20,945 bases of DNA from Lentisphaeraceae bacterium (GCA_004551905.1 SFPL01000067.1:1-20945); one strand, 5' to 3'. Counted from the first letter of the stretch, positions 13,652 to 20,866 are shown. Translations and numbers: made by a program. Notes: generated from the letters alone by a model not told the origin.

Positions 13652-15427
13652 TCACGCGCGCTTGCGCACCTTGGCGATGATCTTCGACGCCCCGAGGTTC
13701 TTCATACCCAGGAGGAGCATTATCCTGCCGAGCAGATGCCTGGACTCCGTCCGCGTCTCCACGATCTCGATCCCCTCCTTGTCGCAGAGCGCCTGGAAGT
13801 CCTTGAGCGTGATGAGGTGGATGTTGGGGGTGTCGTACCACTCGAACGGCAGCTGCTTGGAGACGGGAAGCCGCCCCTTGAACATCAGCGTCAGCCGGAT
13901 CCGGTAGGCCGCGAAGTTGGGGAAGGTGACGATCGCCTCGTCGGCGATGCGCAGCGCCTCGTGCAGCAGCCCGCGCGGATTGCGCACCTCCTGGAGCGTG
14001 TCGGAGACGATGGCGGTAGCGTAGTGGCGGTCCGGGATCATGTCGATGCCGTCGTCGTCCACGTCGTCGTACAGCACATTGTGACCGTCGGCGAGCGCCT
14101 CCTCGAACTTCTCCACCTCGATCTCCACGCCGTCGCCCTTTACGTTGCGGGTCTTGCGCAGCACGTTGAGGAGCGAGCCGTCGCCGCAGCCGATGTCCAG
14201 GACGCGCACGCCGCGCGGAACCATCCGGACGATATTCGCGTAGAGCCGCTCCTGCCACTTCATCACCTTCACCTCGCGGGAAGAGAGGAAGCCGCCCACG
14301 AGCTTGGAGAGCTCGTCGATGTGGGTGAGGAAGGCGTCGTGGCCGATGCCGTAGTCGAGATGGCAGTAGGAGACGTCCTTGCCCGCCTTCATCAGCGAGG
14401 CCACCATCTCACGGCTCTGCCACTCGGTGAAGAGCACGTCGCCGCCGTAGGAGACCACGAGGCACTTCGCCTTCACGCGGGCGAAGGCGGCGTCGAGCGA
14501 GCCGTAGGCCTTGGCCGGGTCGGCCTCGTCCATGGAACCGACGATGTGCAGGTAGCTGTTGGCGTCGAAGCGGTCGACGAACTTCTTCGCCTGGTAGTCG
14601 AGGTAGCTCTCGATCTGGAAATACGTCTTGAACAGGCGGTCGCGCTCGGCGCGGTCCGCCGCGGGCGCGTTGACGAAGTTCTCCTGCAGCCTGCGGTCGA
14701 ACTTGCCCTGCAGATGCTCGCGCGAGAGGTAGGAGATGTGGGCGAGCTGGCGCGCCGAGGCGAGCCCGTTCTTCGGCCCCTTGCCGTCGCCGTCGAGATA
14801 GTAGTCGCCGTTCTTCCAGAGCGGGTTCTCGGTGATGGCGTTCTTGCCCATCACGTCGAAGGCGAGCGCCTGGGTGTTGAGCGAGGGCGAGGTGGCGACG
14901 AGAATCAGCCGGTCCATGTCGTCCGGGAACCGCGTCGCCCAGTTGATGGCCTGCATGCCGCCGTAGCTGCCGCCGATGAGCGCGGCGAGGCGCTTCACGC
15001 CGATCTGGGCGAGGAGCATGCGGAAGACGTCCACCGCGTCGTCGAAGCTGTAGCGCGGGAAGGAGGAGCCGTAGGGGCGGCCGGTGTCGGGGTTGACGGA
15101 CATCGGACCGGTGGTGCCGCTGCAGCCGCCGAGCACGTTGGCGCAGACGACGTGGTAGCGGTTGGTGTCGATTGCGCGGCCGGGGCCGACCATCCCCTCC
15201 CACCAGCCGCTGGGCTTGTCCTGGCCGGGGCGGATGCCGGCGACGTGCGCGTCGCCGGTGAGCGCGTGGCAGATGTAGACGACGTTGTCGTCCTTCATCG
15301 GCGCGCCGCACTCCTCGTAGGCGACCTCGACCTCCTTCAGCACGCCGCCATAGGCAAGCCTGAGCTCGCCCTCGGGCAGCTCCAGCTTCAGCCTCTTCGG
15401 CTCGACTATGCCTACGCCTGTGTCCAT
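13652..15427 (-). CDS. metX: MetX-MetW fusion: homoserine O-acyltransferase plus MetW methyltransferase-like domain
   Basis: 591 residues. Residues 1-~385 are the alpha/beta-hydrolase MetX, which acylates homoserine in methionine synthesis: nucleophile S154 in GGSYGGMQ, D330 in YGGDVLF and H363 in GIGHDAFL form the triad. Residues ~390-591 are MetW: KWQERLYANIVRMVP, then the SAM-binding loop VLDIGCGDGSLL (409-420), SDTLQEVRNP and FPNFAAYRIRL. metX and metW are usually adjacent genes; here they form one chain. Whether the acyl donor is acetyl- or succinyl-CoA cannot be told with certainty. The start is ATG 15427, just 8 nt from its -10 box and without a Shine-Dalgarno sequence; the N-terminal residues ELPEGELRLAYGG are those expected for MetX, so the start is right. 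Confidence 0.94.
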   Translation of the reverse strand: MDTGVGIVEPKRLKLELPEGELRLAYGGVLKEVEVAYEECGAPMKDDNVVYICHALTGDAHVAGIRPGQDKPSGWWEGMVGPGRAIDTNRYHVVCANVLGGCSGTTGPMSVNPDTGRPYGSSFPRYSFDDAVDVFRMLLAQIGVKRLAALIGGSYGGMQAINWATRFPDDMDRLILVATSPSLNTQALAFDVMGKNAITENPLWKNGDYYLDGDGKGPKNGLASARQLAHISYLSREHLQGKFDRRLQENFVNAPAADRAERDRLFKTYFQIESYLDYQAKKFVDRFDANSYLHIVGSMDEADPAKAYGSLDAAFARVKAKCLVVSYGGDVLFTEWQSREMVASLMKAGKDVSYCHLDYGIGHDAFLTHIDELSKLVGGFLSSREVKVMKWQERLYANIVRMVPRGVRVLDIGCGDGSLLNVLRKTRNVKGDGVEIEVEKFEEALADGHNVLYDDVDDDGIDMIPDRHYATAIVSDTLQEVRNPRGLLHEALRIADEAIVTFPNFAAYRIRLTLMFKGRLPVSKQLPFEWYDTPNIHLITLKDFQALCDKEGIEIVETRTESRHLLGRIMLLLGMKNLGASKIIAKVRKRA

Positions 15428-15431
15428 TGGC

Positions 15432-15446
15432 GCGTATTATAGCATA
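15432..15446 (-). promoter_or_regulatory. metXW promoter; predicts a leaderless mRNA
   Basis: Minus strand TATGCTATAATACGC. Eight nt lie between the -10 box and the metXW ATG, leaving no leader for a ribosome-binding site. It is divergent from the hydE promoter: the two -10 boxes are 24 nt apart, so polymerases at one should block the other (inference). Confidence 0.75.
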
Positions 15447-15460
15447 AACCGCCGCCGAAT

Positions 15461-15475
15461 TATGGTATAATTCAC
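15461..15475 (+). promoter_or_regulatory. hydE-mnmA promoter
   Basis: TATGGTATAATTCAC on the + strand, a full match to the shared motif. It is 29 nt before the hydE ATG. The leader has only a poor ribosome-binding sequence (CGGAAAAC). Confidence 0.75.
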
Positions 15476-15500
15476 CCCCAGACGGAAAACGCCCAGACAC

Positions 15501-16556
15501 ATGACAACGAAGAATACGGCCGCCGCCGACCGCGCATCGCTGGTACGGATGCTCCGCGACGAGGATTTCGCCTCGCTCGCGGCGCGCGCCTACGCGGTCA
15601 AGGCCGAGGTTTGGGGGCGCCGCGTCGCCCTGCGCGGGCTCGTCGAGACCTCCAACGTCTGCGCCCGGAACTGCCTCTACTGCGGAATCCGCCGCGGCAA
15701 CGCCAAGACGGCGCGCTACCGAATGGACGAGGACGAAATCCTCGCCGCCGTCGCCTGGGCCGCCGAAAACCGCTACGGCAGCGTCGTGCTGCAATCAGGC
15801 GAGACGGACGACGAGCCCAGCGCGCTCTTCTTCGAGCGCGTCCTCCGGCGCATCCGCGCCGAACTCGGCGACAGCATCGGCATCACCCTCTCGCTCGGCG
15901 AACGGCACCGCGACGTCTACCGCCGCTGGCTCGACGCCGGCGCCAACCGATACCTGCTCAGGATTGAGACTTCCGACCCGGAGCTCTTTGCGCGCATCCA
16001 CCCGGCGGAGCAGTCCTGGCGCACGCGCCTCGAATGCCTGCGCACGCTCAGGGACCTCGGCTACATCACCGGCTCCGGGGTGATGATCGGCCTGCCGGGG
16101 CAGGACGTCGACTCGCTCGCGCGCGACATCGAGTTCCTCCGCGACGAAGGCGTCGACATGGTGGGGATGGGGCCGTACATCACCCACCCCGACACCCCGC
16201 TCGCCGCCGATGCGCCGCGCCTCGGACGCGAGCAGCTCCTCGACCTCTCGCTGCGCATGATCGCCGCGGTCCGCCTCGTCATACCGGACGCCAACATCGC
16301 CGCCACCACCGCGCTGCAGGCAATCGATCCCGAGGGTCGCGAAAAGGGACTCCTCGCCGGCGCGAACGTCGTCATGCCGAACATCACCCCGCGGAAATAC
16401 CGCGGCGACTACCTGCTCTATCCGGGCAAACCCTGCACCGAAGAGGACTCGGAGCTCTGCTGCGGCTGCCTCGAGCGGCGCGTCAGGTCGATCGGCGAGG
16501 AGATCGCCTGGGGCGAGCGGTGCGACCCCGTGCACTTCGCGAGGAGGTCGCGGTGA
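15501..16556 (+). CDS. hydE: [FeFe]-hydrogenase maturase HydE (radical SAM)
   Basis: 351 residues, the usual HydE length. The radical-SAM cluster motif is C54-x3-C58-x2-C61 (ETSNVCARNCLYCG). RYLLRIETSDPELFARIHP, GSGVMIGLPGQ and DMVGMGPYITHPDTPL are diagnostic HydE stretches. A second cysteine set C312-x7-C320-x2-C323 matches the extra cluster site known in Thermotoga maritima HydE (C311, C319, C322). HydE works with HydF and HydG to build the H-cluster of [FeFe]-hydrogenase; neither partner nor a hydrogenase gene is in the window. HydE implies hydrogen metabolism and anaerobic life. Its stop overlaps the mnmA start (GTGA). Confidence 0.93.
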   Translation: MTTKNTAAADRASLVRMLRDEDFASLAARAYAVKAEVWGRRVALRGLVETSNVCARNCLYCGIRRGNAKTARYRMDEDEILAAVAWAAENRYGSVVLQSGETDDEPSALFFERVLRRIRAELGDSIGITLSLGERHRDVYRRWLDAGANRYLLRIETSDPELFARIHPAEQSWRTRLECLRTLRDLGYITGSGVMIGLPGQDVDSLARDIEFLRDEGVDMVGMGPYITHPDTPLAADAPRLGREQLLDLSLRMIAAVRLVIPDANIAATTALQAIDPEGREKGLLAGANVVMPNITPRKYRGDYLLYPGKPCTEEDSELCCGCLERRVRSIGEEIAWGERCDPVHFARRSR

Positions 16557-17635
16557 AGGTCGCTGTCGGGCTTTCCGGCGGCGTCGACTCGAGCGTCGCA
16601 GCGCTCATCCTGAAGGAGCAGGGGCATGCGGTGGTCGGCGTCACCATGAAGCTATGGAGCGGCGCCTACCGCGGCGGCGAGCGGGACGCGTGCTTCGGTC
16701 CCGGCGAAGCGGAGGACATCGCCCGCGCCGAGGAGCTCGCGCGCGCGCTCGGCATCGGCTACCAGGTGATCGACTGCTCGCGCGAATACGAGCGCGCGAT
16801 CGTGGGGATGTTCCGCGAAGTAACCCTGCGCGGAGAGACCCCCAACCCCTGCGTCTTCTGCAACGCCGCGCTGAAGTTCGGGCTCCTGCCGCGGCTGGTG
16901 CGCGAGGCCGGCGTCGGGTTCGACCGCTTCGCCACCGGACACTACGCGCGGATCGTCCAGACCGGCGGCAGACTCACCGTCGCCCGCGCGGCAGACGAGA
17001 AGAAGGACCAGAGCTACTTCCTCTACCGGCTCTCGCAGCGCCAGCTCGCGGAGGCGGCGTTCCCGCTCGGCGAGCTGACCAAGGCGGAGGTGCGCCGCAT
17101 CGCCGCAGAGCATTCGCTCGCCGCCGCCGACAAGGCGGACTCGCAGGACTTCTATTCCGGCGACCGCAACGAACTCGTCGGCGCCGAGCCGCGCGAGGGC
17201 GAGATCGTCGATCTTTCAGGCAGGGTCCTCGGCCGCCACTGCGGCTACTGGAACTTCACCGTCGGCCAGCGCAAGGGGCTCGGCGCGTTCGGGCCCGAGC
17301 CGATGTACGTGGTGCGGCTGGACGCGTGCCGCAACCAGGTGGTGCTCGGCCGGCGCAGCGAGGCGATGACGCGGGAGTTCAGGGTCGCGAACCTCGTGTG
17401 GCAGGCGCGCGAGCCTGGCGGAAGACCGTTCGCCGCGCGGGTGAAGATCCGCTCCACCGGCGCGCCGCTCGGGCCGGTGGAGTTCGACGGCGAGACCTGC
17501 CGCGCGCCCGGAGACGGACTCTTCGGCGTCGCCCCGGGCCAGTCCGCGGTCTTCTACGACGAGAGCGGGGCGATTCTCTGCGGCGGCGTAATCGAACCGC
17601 CCGCCGCGAACCACGAACCACGAAATATGATATAA
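16553..17635 (+). CDS. mnmA: tRNA-specific 2-thiouridylase MnmA, variant cysteine pattern
   Basis: Thiolates U34 of Lys, Glu and Gln tRNAs. 360 residues: the PP-loop GLSGGVDSSV (6-15), the catalytic-cysteine region TPNPC100-V-F-C103-N, FATGHYAR, KDQSYFLYRL, then the central and C-terminal beta-barrel domains (NFTVGQRKGLG onward). In E. coli MnmA the second catalytic cysteine (Cys199) is in a SxxxCFI context; here the aligned stretch is DSQDFYSGD, with tyrosine (Y201) at that place. C100 gives a CxxC motif where E. coli has DxxC. The start is GTG 16553, overlapping the hydE stop, with AGGAGG 5 nt upstream inside hydE. The final codons and the stop are part of the lgt promoter. Confidence 0.92.
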   Translation: MKVAVGLSGGVDSSVAALILKEQGHAVVGVTMKLWSGAYRGGERDACFGPGEAEDIARAEELARALGIGYQVIDCSREYERAIVGMFREVTLRGETPNPCVFCNAALKFGLLPRLVREAGVGFDRFATGHYARIVQTGGRLTVARAADEKKDQSYFLYRLSQRQLAEAAFPLGELTKAEVRRIAAEHSLAAADKADSQDFYSGDRNELVGAEPREGEIVDLSGRVLGRHCGYWNFTVGQRKGLGAFGPEPMYVVRLDACRNQVVLGRRSEAMTREFRVANLVWQAREPGGRPFAARVKIRSTGAPLGPVEFDGETCRAPGDGLFGVAPGQSAVFYDESGAILCGGVIEPPAANHEPRNMI

Positions 17636-17640
17636 TCCAC
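17626..17640 (+). promoter_or_regulatory. lgt-holA promoter nested in the mnmA stop; predicts a leaderless mRNA
   Basis: TATGATATAATCCAC on the + strand. The TATAAT (17631-17636) contains the mnmA stop TAA (17633-17635). The lgt ATG is 8 nt downstream with no Shine-Dalgarno sequence. Just upstream is the 7-nt repeat CGAACCA in tandem. Confidence 0.72.
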
Positions 17641-17644
17641 TAGT

Positions 17645-18436
17645 ATGTTCCCTGACCTCATAGACCTCGGCATCCTCCACATCCGCACCTACGGCGCGTG
17701 CATGGCGACCGGCTTCATCGTCTGCTGGTGGCTGGTGGAGCGCCTGAGCGGACGCAAGGACCTCTCCAACCTGATGATGTGCCTGATGCTCGCCGGCGTC
17801 GTCGGCTCCCGCGCCGCCTACGTGATCGAACACTGGAACGCCGAATTCGCCGCGAACCCGCTCCGCGTCATCCGTGTCGACCAGGGCGGGCTCATGTTCT
17901 ACGGCGGCCTCATCCTCGCGCTCGTCGTGTTCTTCGCCTGGTGCATCGTCAAGCGCGAGCGCACGCTCGCCCTCGCCGACCTGCTCGCCGTGGTGGTGCC
18001 GCTCGGCCACGCCTTCGGTCGCATCGGCTGCTTCTTCTACGGCTGCTGCTACGGGCGCGACTCCGACGCCTGGTGCGCGATCGTCTTTCCGCCCGGCAGC
18101 CCAAGCTGGTTCGAGCACGGCCGCCGCGCCGTGAGCGTGCTGCCCACCCAGCTCTTCGAGGCGGCGGCGCTCCTCGCGCTCTTCGGACTGCTCATGCTGG
18201 CGCGCTCGCGCTCCAAGCGCGGCGGCTGGGGCGCGGGCCTCGTGACCGGACTCTACCTCGTGGGCTACGCGGCGATCCGTTTCGGCATCGAGTATCTGCG
18301 CGGCGATCCGCGCGCGGCGGTGGGGCCGCTCTCCATCTCGCAGGCGATCTCGGTCGGCATGGCCCTGCTCGGCGCCGTGATCATCGCCGTTGCCCGGATG
18401 CGCGGCCGCACCGCCGCGGAGGGCGCCGCGCAATGA
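17645..18436 (+). CDS. lgt: Prolipoprotein diacylglyceryl transferase
   Basis: Moves a diacylglyceryl group from phosphatidylglycerol to the lipobox cysteine of prolipoproteins, in the inner membrane. 263 residues with about seven hydrophobic segments. GGLMFYGGL, the Lgt signature region HAFGRIGCFFYGCCYGR (the GCCYG variant seen in many bacteria in place of the E. coli GNF..GE form), LPTQLFEA, and IRFGIEYLRGD are all present. The binding lipoprotein at 8759-9496 is a candidate substrate. Its stop overlaps the holA start (ATGA). Confidence 0.95.
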   Translation: MFPDLIDLGILHIRTYGACMATGFIVCWWLVERLSGRKDLSNLMMCLMLAGVVGSRAAYVIEHWNAEFAANPLRVIRVDQGGLMFYGGLILALVVFFAWCIVKRERTLALADLLAVVVPLGHAFGRIGCFFYGCCYGRDSDAWCAIVFPPGSPSWFEHGRRAVSVLPTQLFEAAALLALFGLLMLARSRSKRGGWGAGLVTGLYLVGYAAIRFGIEYLRGDPRAAVGPLSISQAISVGMALLGAVIIAVARMRGRTAAEGAAQ

Positions 18437-19422
18437 GCGTACGCGTCATCATCGGCGAGGACGACTACCTGGTCGACGAAGCAGCGCACAAGACGGTCGG
18501 GGACGGCGTCGGGCTCGAGCTCGTCGACTCGATGACGGCCACCAACGAGGACCTGCAGCTCGCCGACCTGAGGCGCGTCGACGAGTCGTTCTCCACGCCG
18601 CCGTTCCTCGACCCGAAGAAGGTCACGTGGTGGCGCAACGTCCACTTCCTCCCCGGCGGCAAGTCGTCCGCCGCGGTCAAGGAAGCGCTCGAGAAGTTCG
18701 CGAAGAAGGTCGCCGCGCTCGCGCCGACAATGCCGCCGAAGCAGCACTTCATCCTCTCCGGCCCCCACCTCCTGAAGAACTCGGCCTTCGCCAAGGCCCT
18801 CGCCGGCGTTGCCGAGCTGGTCTCCTTCGGCGGCGGCAAGCCGTGGGAGCGCCGCAGGGCCGCGGTCGCGCGCGTAGTGGAGCTTGCGGCGGAGGAGGGG
18901 CTCGCCTTCGCCGACGGCGTGGCGGAGAAGTTCGTCGCCGTCGTCGGCACCGACTCGCGCTCCATCGCCGGCGAAGTCGCGAAGATGCGCACCTACCTCG
19001 GCCCCGACGCGAAGAGGATCGAGGCGAAGGACGTCGACGCGGTGACGAGTCCCGGGGCGAAGGACGAGCCGGAGATCTGGGCGGTGACCGACGCAATCGG
19101 CAAGCGCGACGCCACGGCGGCGATCGCCGCCCTCGAGCCTTTCGCGCTCATGAACGGGTTCGCCGTGTTCATGACCGGCGTGATCGAGAAGTTCTTCCGC
19201 CAGCTGGTGGACCTGAAGCGCGGCGGGATCCCGGAGGACATGAACCCGTTCGTCGCCAAGAAGAGCGCCGCGTTCCTCGCCAACTGGTCTCTCCTCGAGC
19301 TGCGCTCCGCTCGCGCACGCTTCATCGCGCTGCGCGAGAAGGTGGTCTCCGGCACCACAGCCGGCGATGTGCTGGTCATCACCGAACTGCTGCGCGCAGT
19401 TCGCAGGGCGCCGAGACGGTGA
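18433..19422 (+). CDS. holA: DNA polymerase III subunit delta
   Basis: 329 residues, normal for the delta subunit, which opens and loads the sliding clamp as part of the clamp loader. The N-terminal MSVRVIIGEDDYLVDEAA fits the start of HolA; KPWERRRAAVARVVELAAEE and VGTDSRSIAGEVAKMRTYLG match the central AAA-like and lid regions, and the C-terminal helical domain follows (NWSLLELRSARARFIALREK). Sequence similarity in this family is low, so some doubt remains. The ATG overlaps the lgt stop. The last 44 nt overlap, in opposite direction, the end of the HAD gene. Confidence 0.85.
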   Translation: MSVRVIIGEDDYLVDEAAHKTVGDGVGLELVDSMTATNEDLQLADLRRVDESFSTPPFLDPKKVTWWRNVHFLPGGKSSAAVKEALEKFAKKVAALAPTMPPKQHFILSGPHLLKNSAFAKALAGVAELVSFGGGKPWERRRAAVARVVELAAEEGLAFADGVAEKFVAVVGTDSRSIAGEVAKMRTYLGPDAKRIEAKDVDAVTSPGAKDEPEIWAVTDAIGKRDATAAIAALEPFALMNGFAVFMTGVIEKFFRQLVDLKRGGIPEDMNPFVAKKSAAFLANWSLLELRSARARFIALREKVVSGTTAGDVLVITELLRAVRRAPRR

Positions 19423-20023
19423 CGTCCGCCTCCGCAAGCTCGTCGGGCCGCCCGTAGCCCCACTCCACGCCGACGGAAAAGACTCCGTTCGCGCGCGCGG
19501 CCTCGAAGTCGCTCGCGGTGTCGCCCACCATCACCGATTCGCGCGGCGCGGCGCCGAGGCGCCGCATGACCTCGGCAAGGAGCTCCGTCTTGGGCAGACG
19601 GCGACCAGGGAACATGTCGCCGGACCACACGCCGCCGGCGAAGGCCTCCTCCCAGCCGAAGCGCCGCGCCATCGCGGTGGCGCCGGCATGTCGCTTGTTG
19701 GTGACGATCGCGGCGGTGGCGCCGGCGGCGGCGACCGCGCGCACCTCGGCGAGCACGCCCGGGTACTCGAAGGTGTTGGGGAATCCGTCGTTGTCGTAGT
19801 GGCGCGCGAAGAGCCGGCGCACGTCGTCGGCGAGCGCGGGCGTGAAGCGGTCCGGGAAGAGCCGCCGCGTCATTTCGTCGATCGGCGGCCCGGCCACGAA
19901 CACCTCGTCGAAGCGCGGGCAGTCGAGCCCGAGGTCGCGGAGCGCCGCCTTCCACGCCTCGCGAATGTCGCGGTCGGTGTCGGCCAGGGTGCCGTCAAGG
20001 TCGAAGAACCAGAATCTGCGCAT
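19379..20023 (-). CDS. HAD-superfamily hydrolase, phosphoglycolate-phosphatase-like
   Basis: 214 residues with all four HAD motifs: FDLDGTLADT (motif I, nucleophile and acid/base Asp), AIVTNK (II, Thr), PKTELL (III, Lys) and VMVGDTASDFEAA (IV). The helical cap after motif I is of the Gph/PpaX kind, so small phosphorylated metabolites such as phosphoglycolate are likely substrates, but the exact one is unknown. The Shine-Dalgarno AGGAGT shares bases with the stop TAG of the gene before it, 10 nt upstream, so the two are coupled. Its 3' end overlaps holA by 44 nt. Confidence 0.9.
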   Translation of the reverse strand: MRRFWFFDLDGTLADTDRDIREAWKAALRDLGLDCPRFDEVFVAGPPIDEMTRRLFPDRFTPALADDVRRLFARHYDNDGFPNTFEYPGVLAEVRAVAAAGATAAIVTNKRHAGATAMARRFGWEEAFAGGVWSGDMFPGRRLPKTELLAEVMRRLGAAPRESVMVGDTASDFEAARANGVFSVGVEWGYGRPDELAEADVTVSAPCELRAAVR

Positions 20024-20033
20024 GTCCGCACTC

Positions 20034-20747
20034 CTAATGGCTGAACTCCGCCTCGCACTCCCCTATGGCCGCGAGCGCCGCGTCGGCGTCGGCCGCCTCC
20101 TCGAGCCGCTTCACGAGGTCGGTGCCGTGCGCGAGCATCGCGAGCCGCGCGAGGATGTGCAGGTGGGCGGCGTGGTCGGTGGAGCCGATGAGGAAGAAGT
20201 GCCGCGTGCCGTCGCCGTCGGGCGCGCCGAAGAAGACGGGGCGCTCGGCGCGGCCGTAGGCGATGAAGGACTCGGAGAAGAGGTACGGGTCGTGGAAGCG
20301 CGGGTGGAGGAGCGCCACGCCCTCGCCTATTGCGGTCGATGCGGCCTCTTCGCGCGCGACAAGCTCCTTGAAGAGTGCGTCGGCGTCGTTCACCTGTCCG
20401 CCGCGGTCGGCGAGGTCGGTCATGTCGCGGAGGATGCCGGCCTTCGCCTTAGCGGCCACGGCGAGGTCGATGGTCGCGGCGCTGAAGAACCGGGCGACGC
20501 CCCAGTCGGAGATGTCGGCGCGGCGGTGCTCGTCCATCATCACGCGGTGGCGCTCGGCGAGTGTGCGCTGTCCGGCAGCGAGCAGGCTGCGCTGCGCCCA
20601 CTCGTCGAGGGCGCGGTGCTCGAAGTACCATTCGCCGCCGCGTTCGACCGCCTCAAGCTCGCCGCGCTGGGCGCAGTGCTTGAGTTCGTTCGCCGCCATG
20701 TGCACATGCTCGGCGGCCTGGGCGAGGTTTAGAGTTTCGCGAGACAT
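20034..20747 (-). CDS. HTH-EIIA regulator: excisionase/MerR-like DNA-binding domain plus PTS EIIA (PtsN-like) domain
   Basis: 237 residues from ATG 20747. Residues ~5-55 (LNLAQAAEHVHMAANELKHC, then EWYFEHRALDEWAQ) are a helix-turn-helix of the excisionase/MerR type. Residues ~90-237 are a PTS EIIA type-2 domain: STAIGEGVALLHPRF carries the candidate phospho-His H148, and VFFGAPDGDGTRHFFLIGS follows. In PtsN the site reads GxAIPH; here it is GVALLH, so the Pro is replaced. This suggests a transcription regulator controlled by phosphorylation (inference). A longer start at 20810 would read through the promoter, so I reject it. The ATG is 13 nt from the -10 box with no Shine-Dalgarno sequence. 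Confidence 0.85.
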   Translation of the reverse strand: MSRETLNLAQAAEHVHMAANELKHCAQRGELEAVERGGEWYFEHRALDEWAQRSLLAAGQRTLAERHRVMMDEHRRADISDWGVARFFSAATIDLAVAAKAKAGILRDMTDLADRGGQVNDADALFKELVAREEAASTAIGEGVALLHPRFHDPYLFSESFIAYGRAERPVFFGAPDGDGTRHFFLIGSTDHAAHLHILARLAMLAHGTDLVKRLEEAADADAALAAIGECEAEFSH

Positions 20748-20756
20748 CTTGGATGC

Positions 20757-20771
20757 GCGGATTATACCATA
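20757..20771 (-). promoter_or_regulatory. HTH-EIIA/HAD promoter with very short leader
   Basis: Minus strand TATGGTATAATCCGC, 13 nt before the ATG. The leader would be about 6-7 nt, too short for a normal ribosome-binding site. Confidence 0.72.
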
Positions 20772-20813
20772 ATTTCGTCTCCAGCGGCAAAGGCGGGCGG
20801 CGGATCGCACGGA

Positions 20814-20866
20814 TTACAAATACCCCCGTCGTCTCGGCTGCGCCGAGCCGCCGTGGACATTTGTAA
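20814..20866. repeat. Symmetric 53-nt hairpin with TTACAAAT/ATTTGTAA ends
   Basis: TTACAAAT (20814-20821) pairs with ATTTGTAA (20859-20866), and CTCGGC-TGC-GCCGAG (20833-20847) forms the tip. The two internal segments are 11 nt each and pair in part. The whole is symmetric to the base. It lies upstream of the HTH-EIIA promoter and looks like a repeat-type element. Confidence 0.5.

Noticed and set aside
10809..13907. A + strand frame of 1032 codons
   Set aside because: Antisense to the symporter, GH43 start and metXW unit, which have clear motifs and ribosome-binding sites. Its product is rich in Arg, Gly and His with no motif, as expected for shadow frames in high-G+C DNA.
13626..14258. N-terminal extension of the glycosyltransferase frame into metXW
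   Set aside because: Out-of-frame shadow of MetW; MDASVIIPAH at 13625 is the typical GT2 start and has a ribosome-binding site.
13736..15442. A + strand frame of 568 codons
   Set aside because: Antisense to metXW, whose triad and SAM motif are intact.
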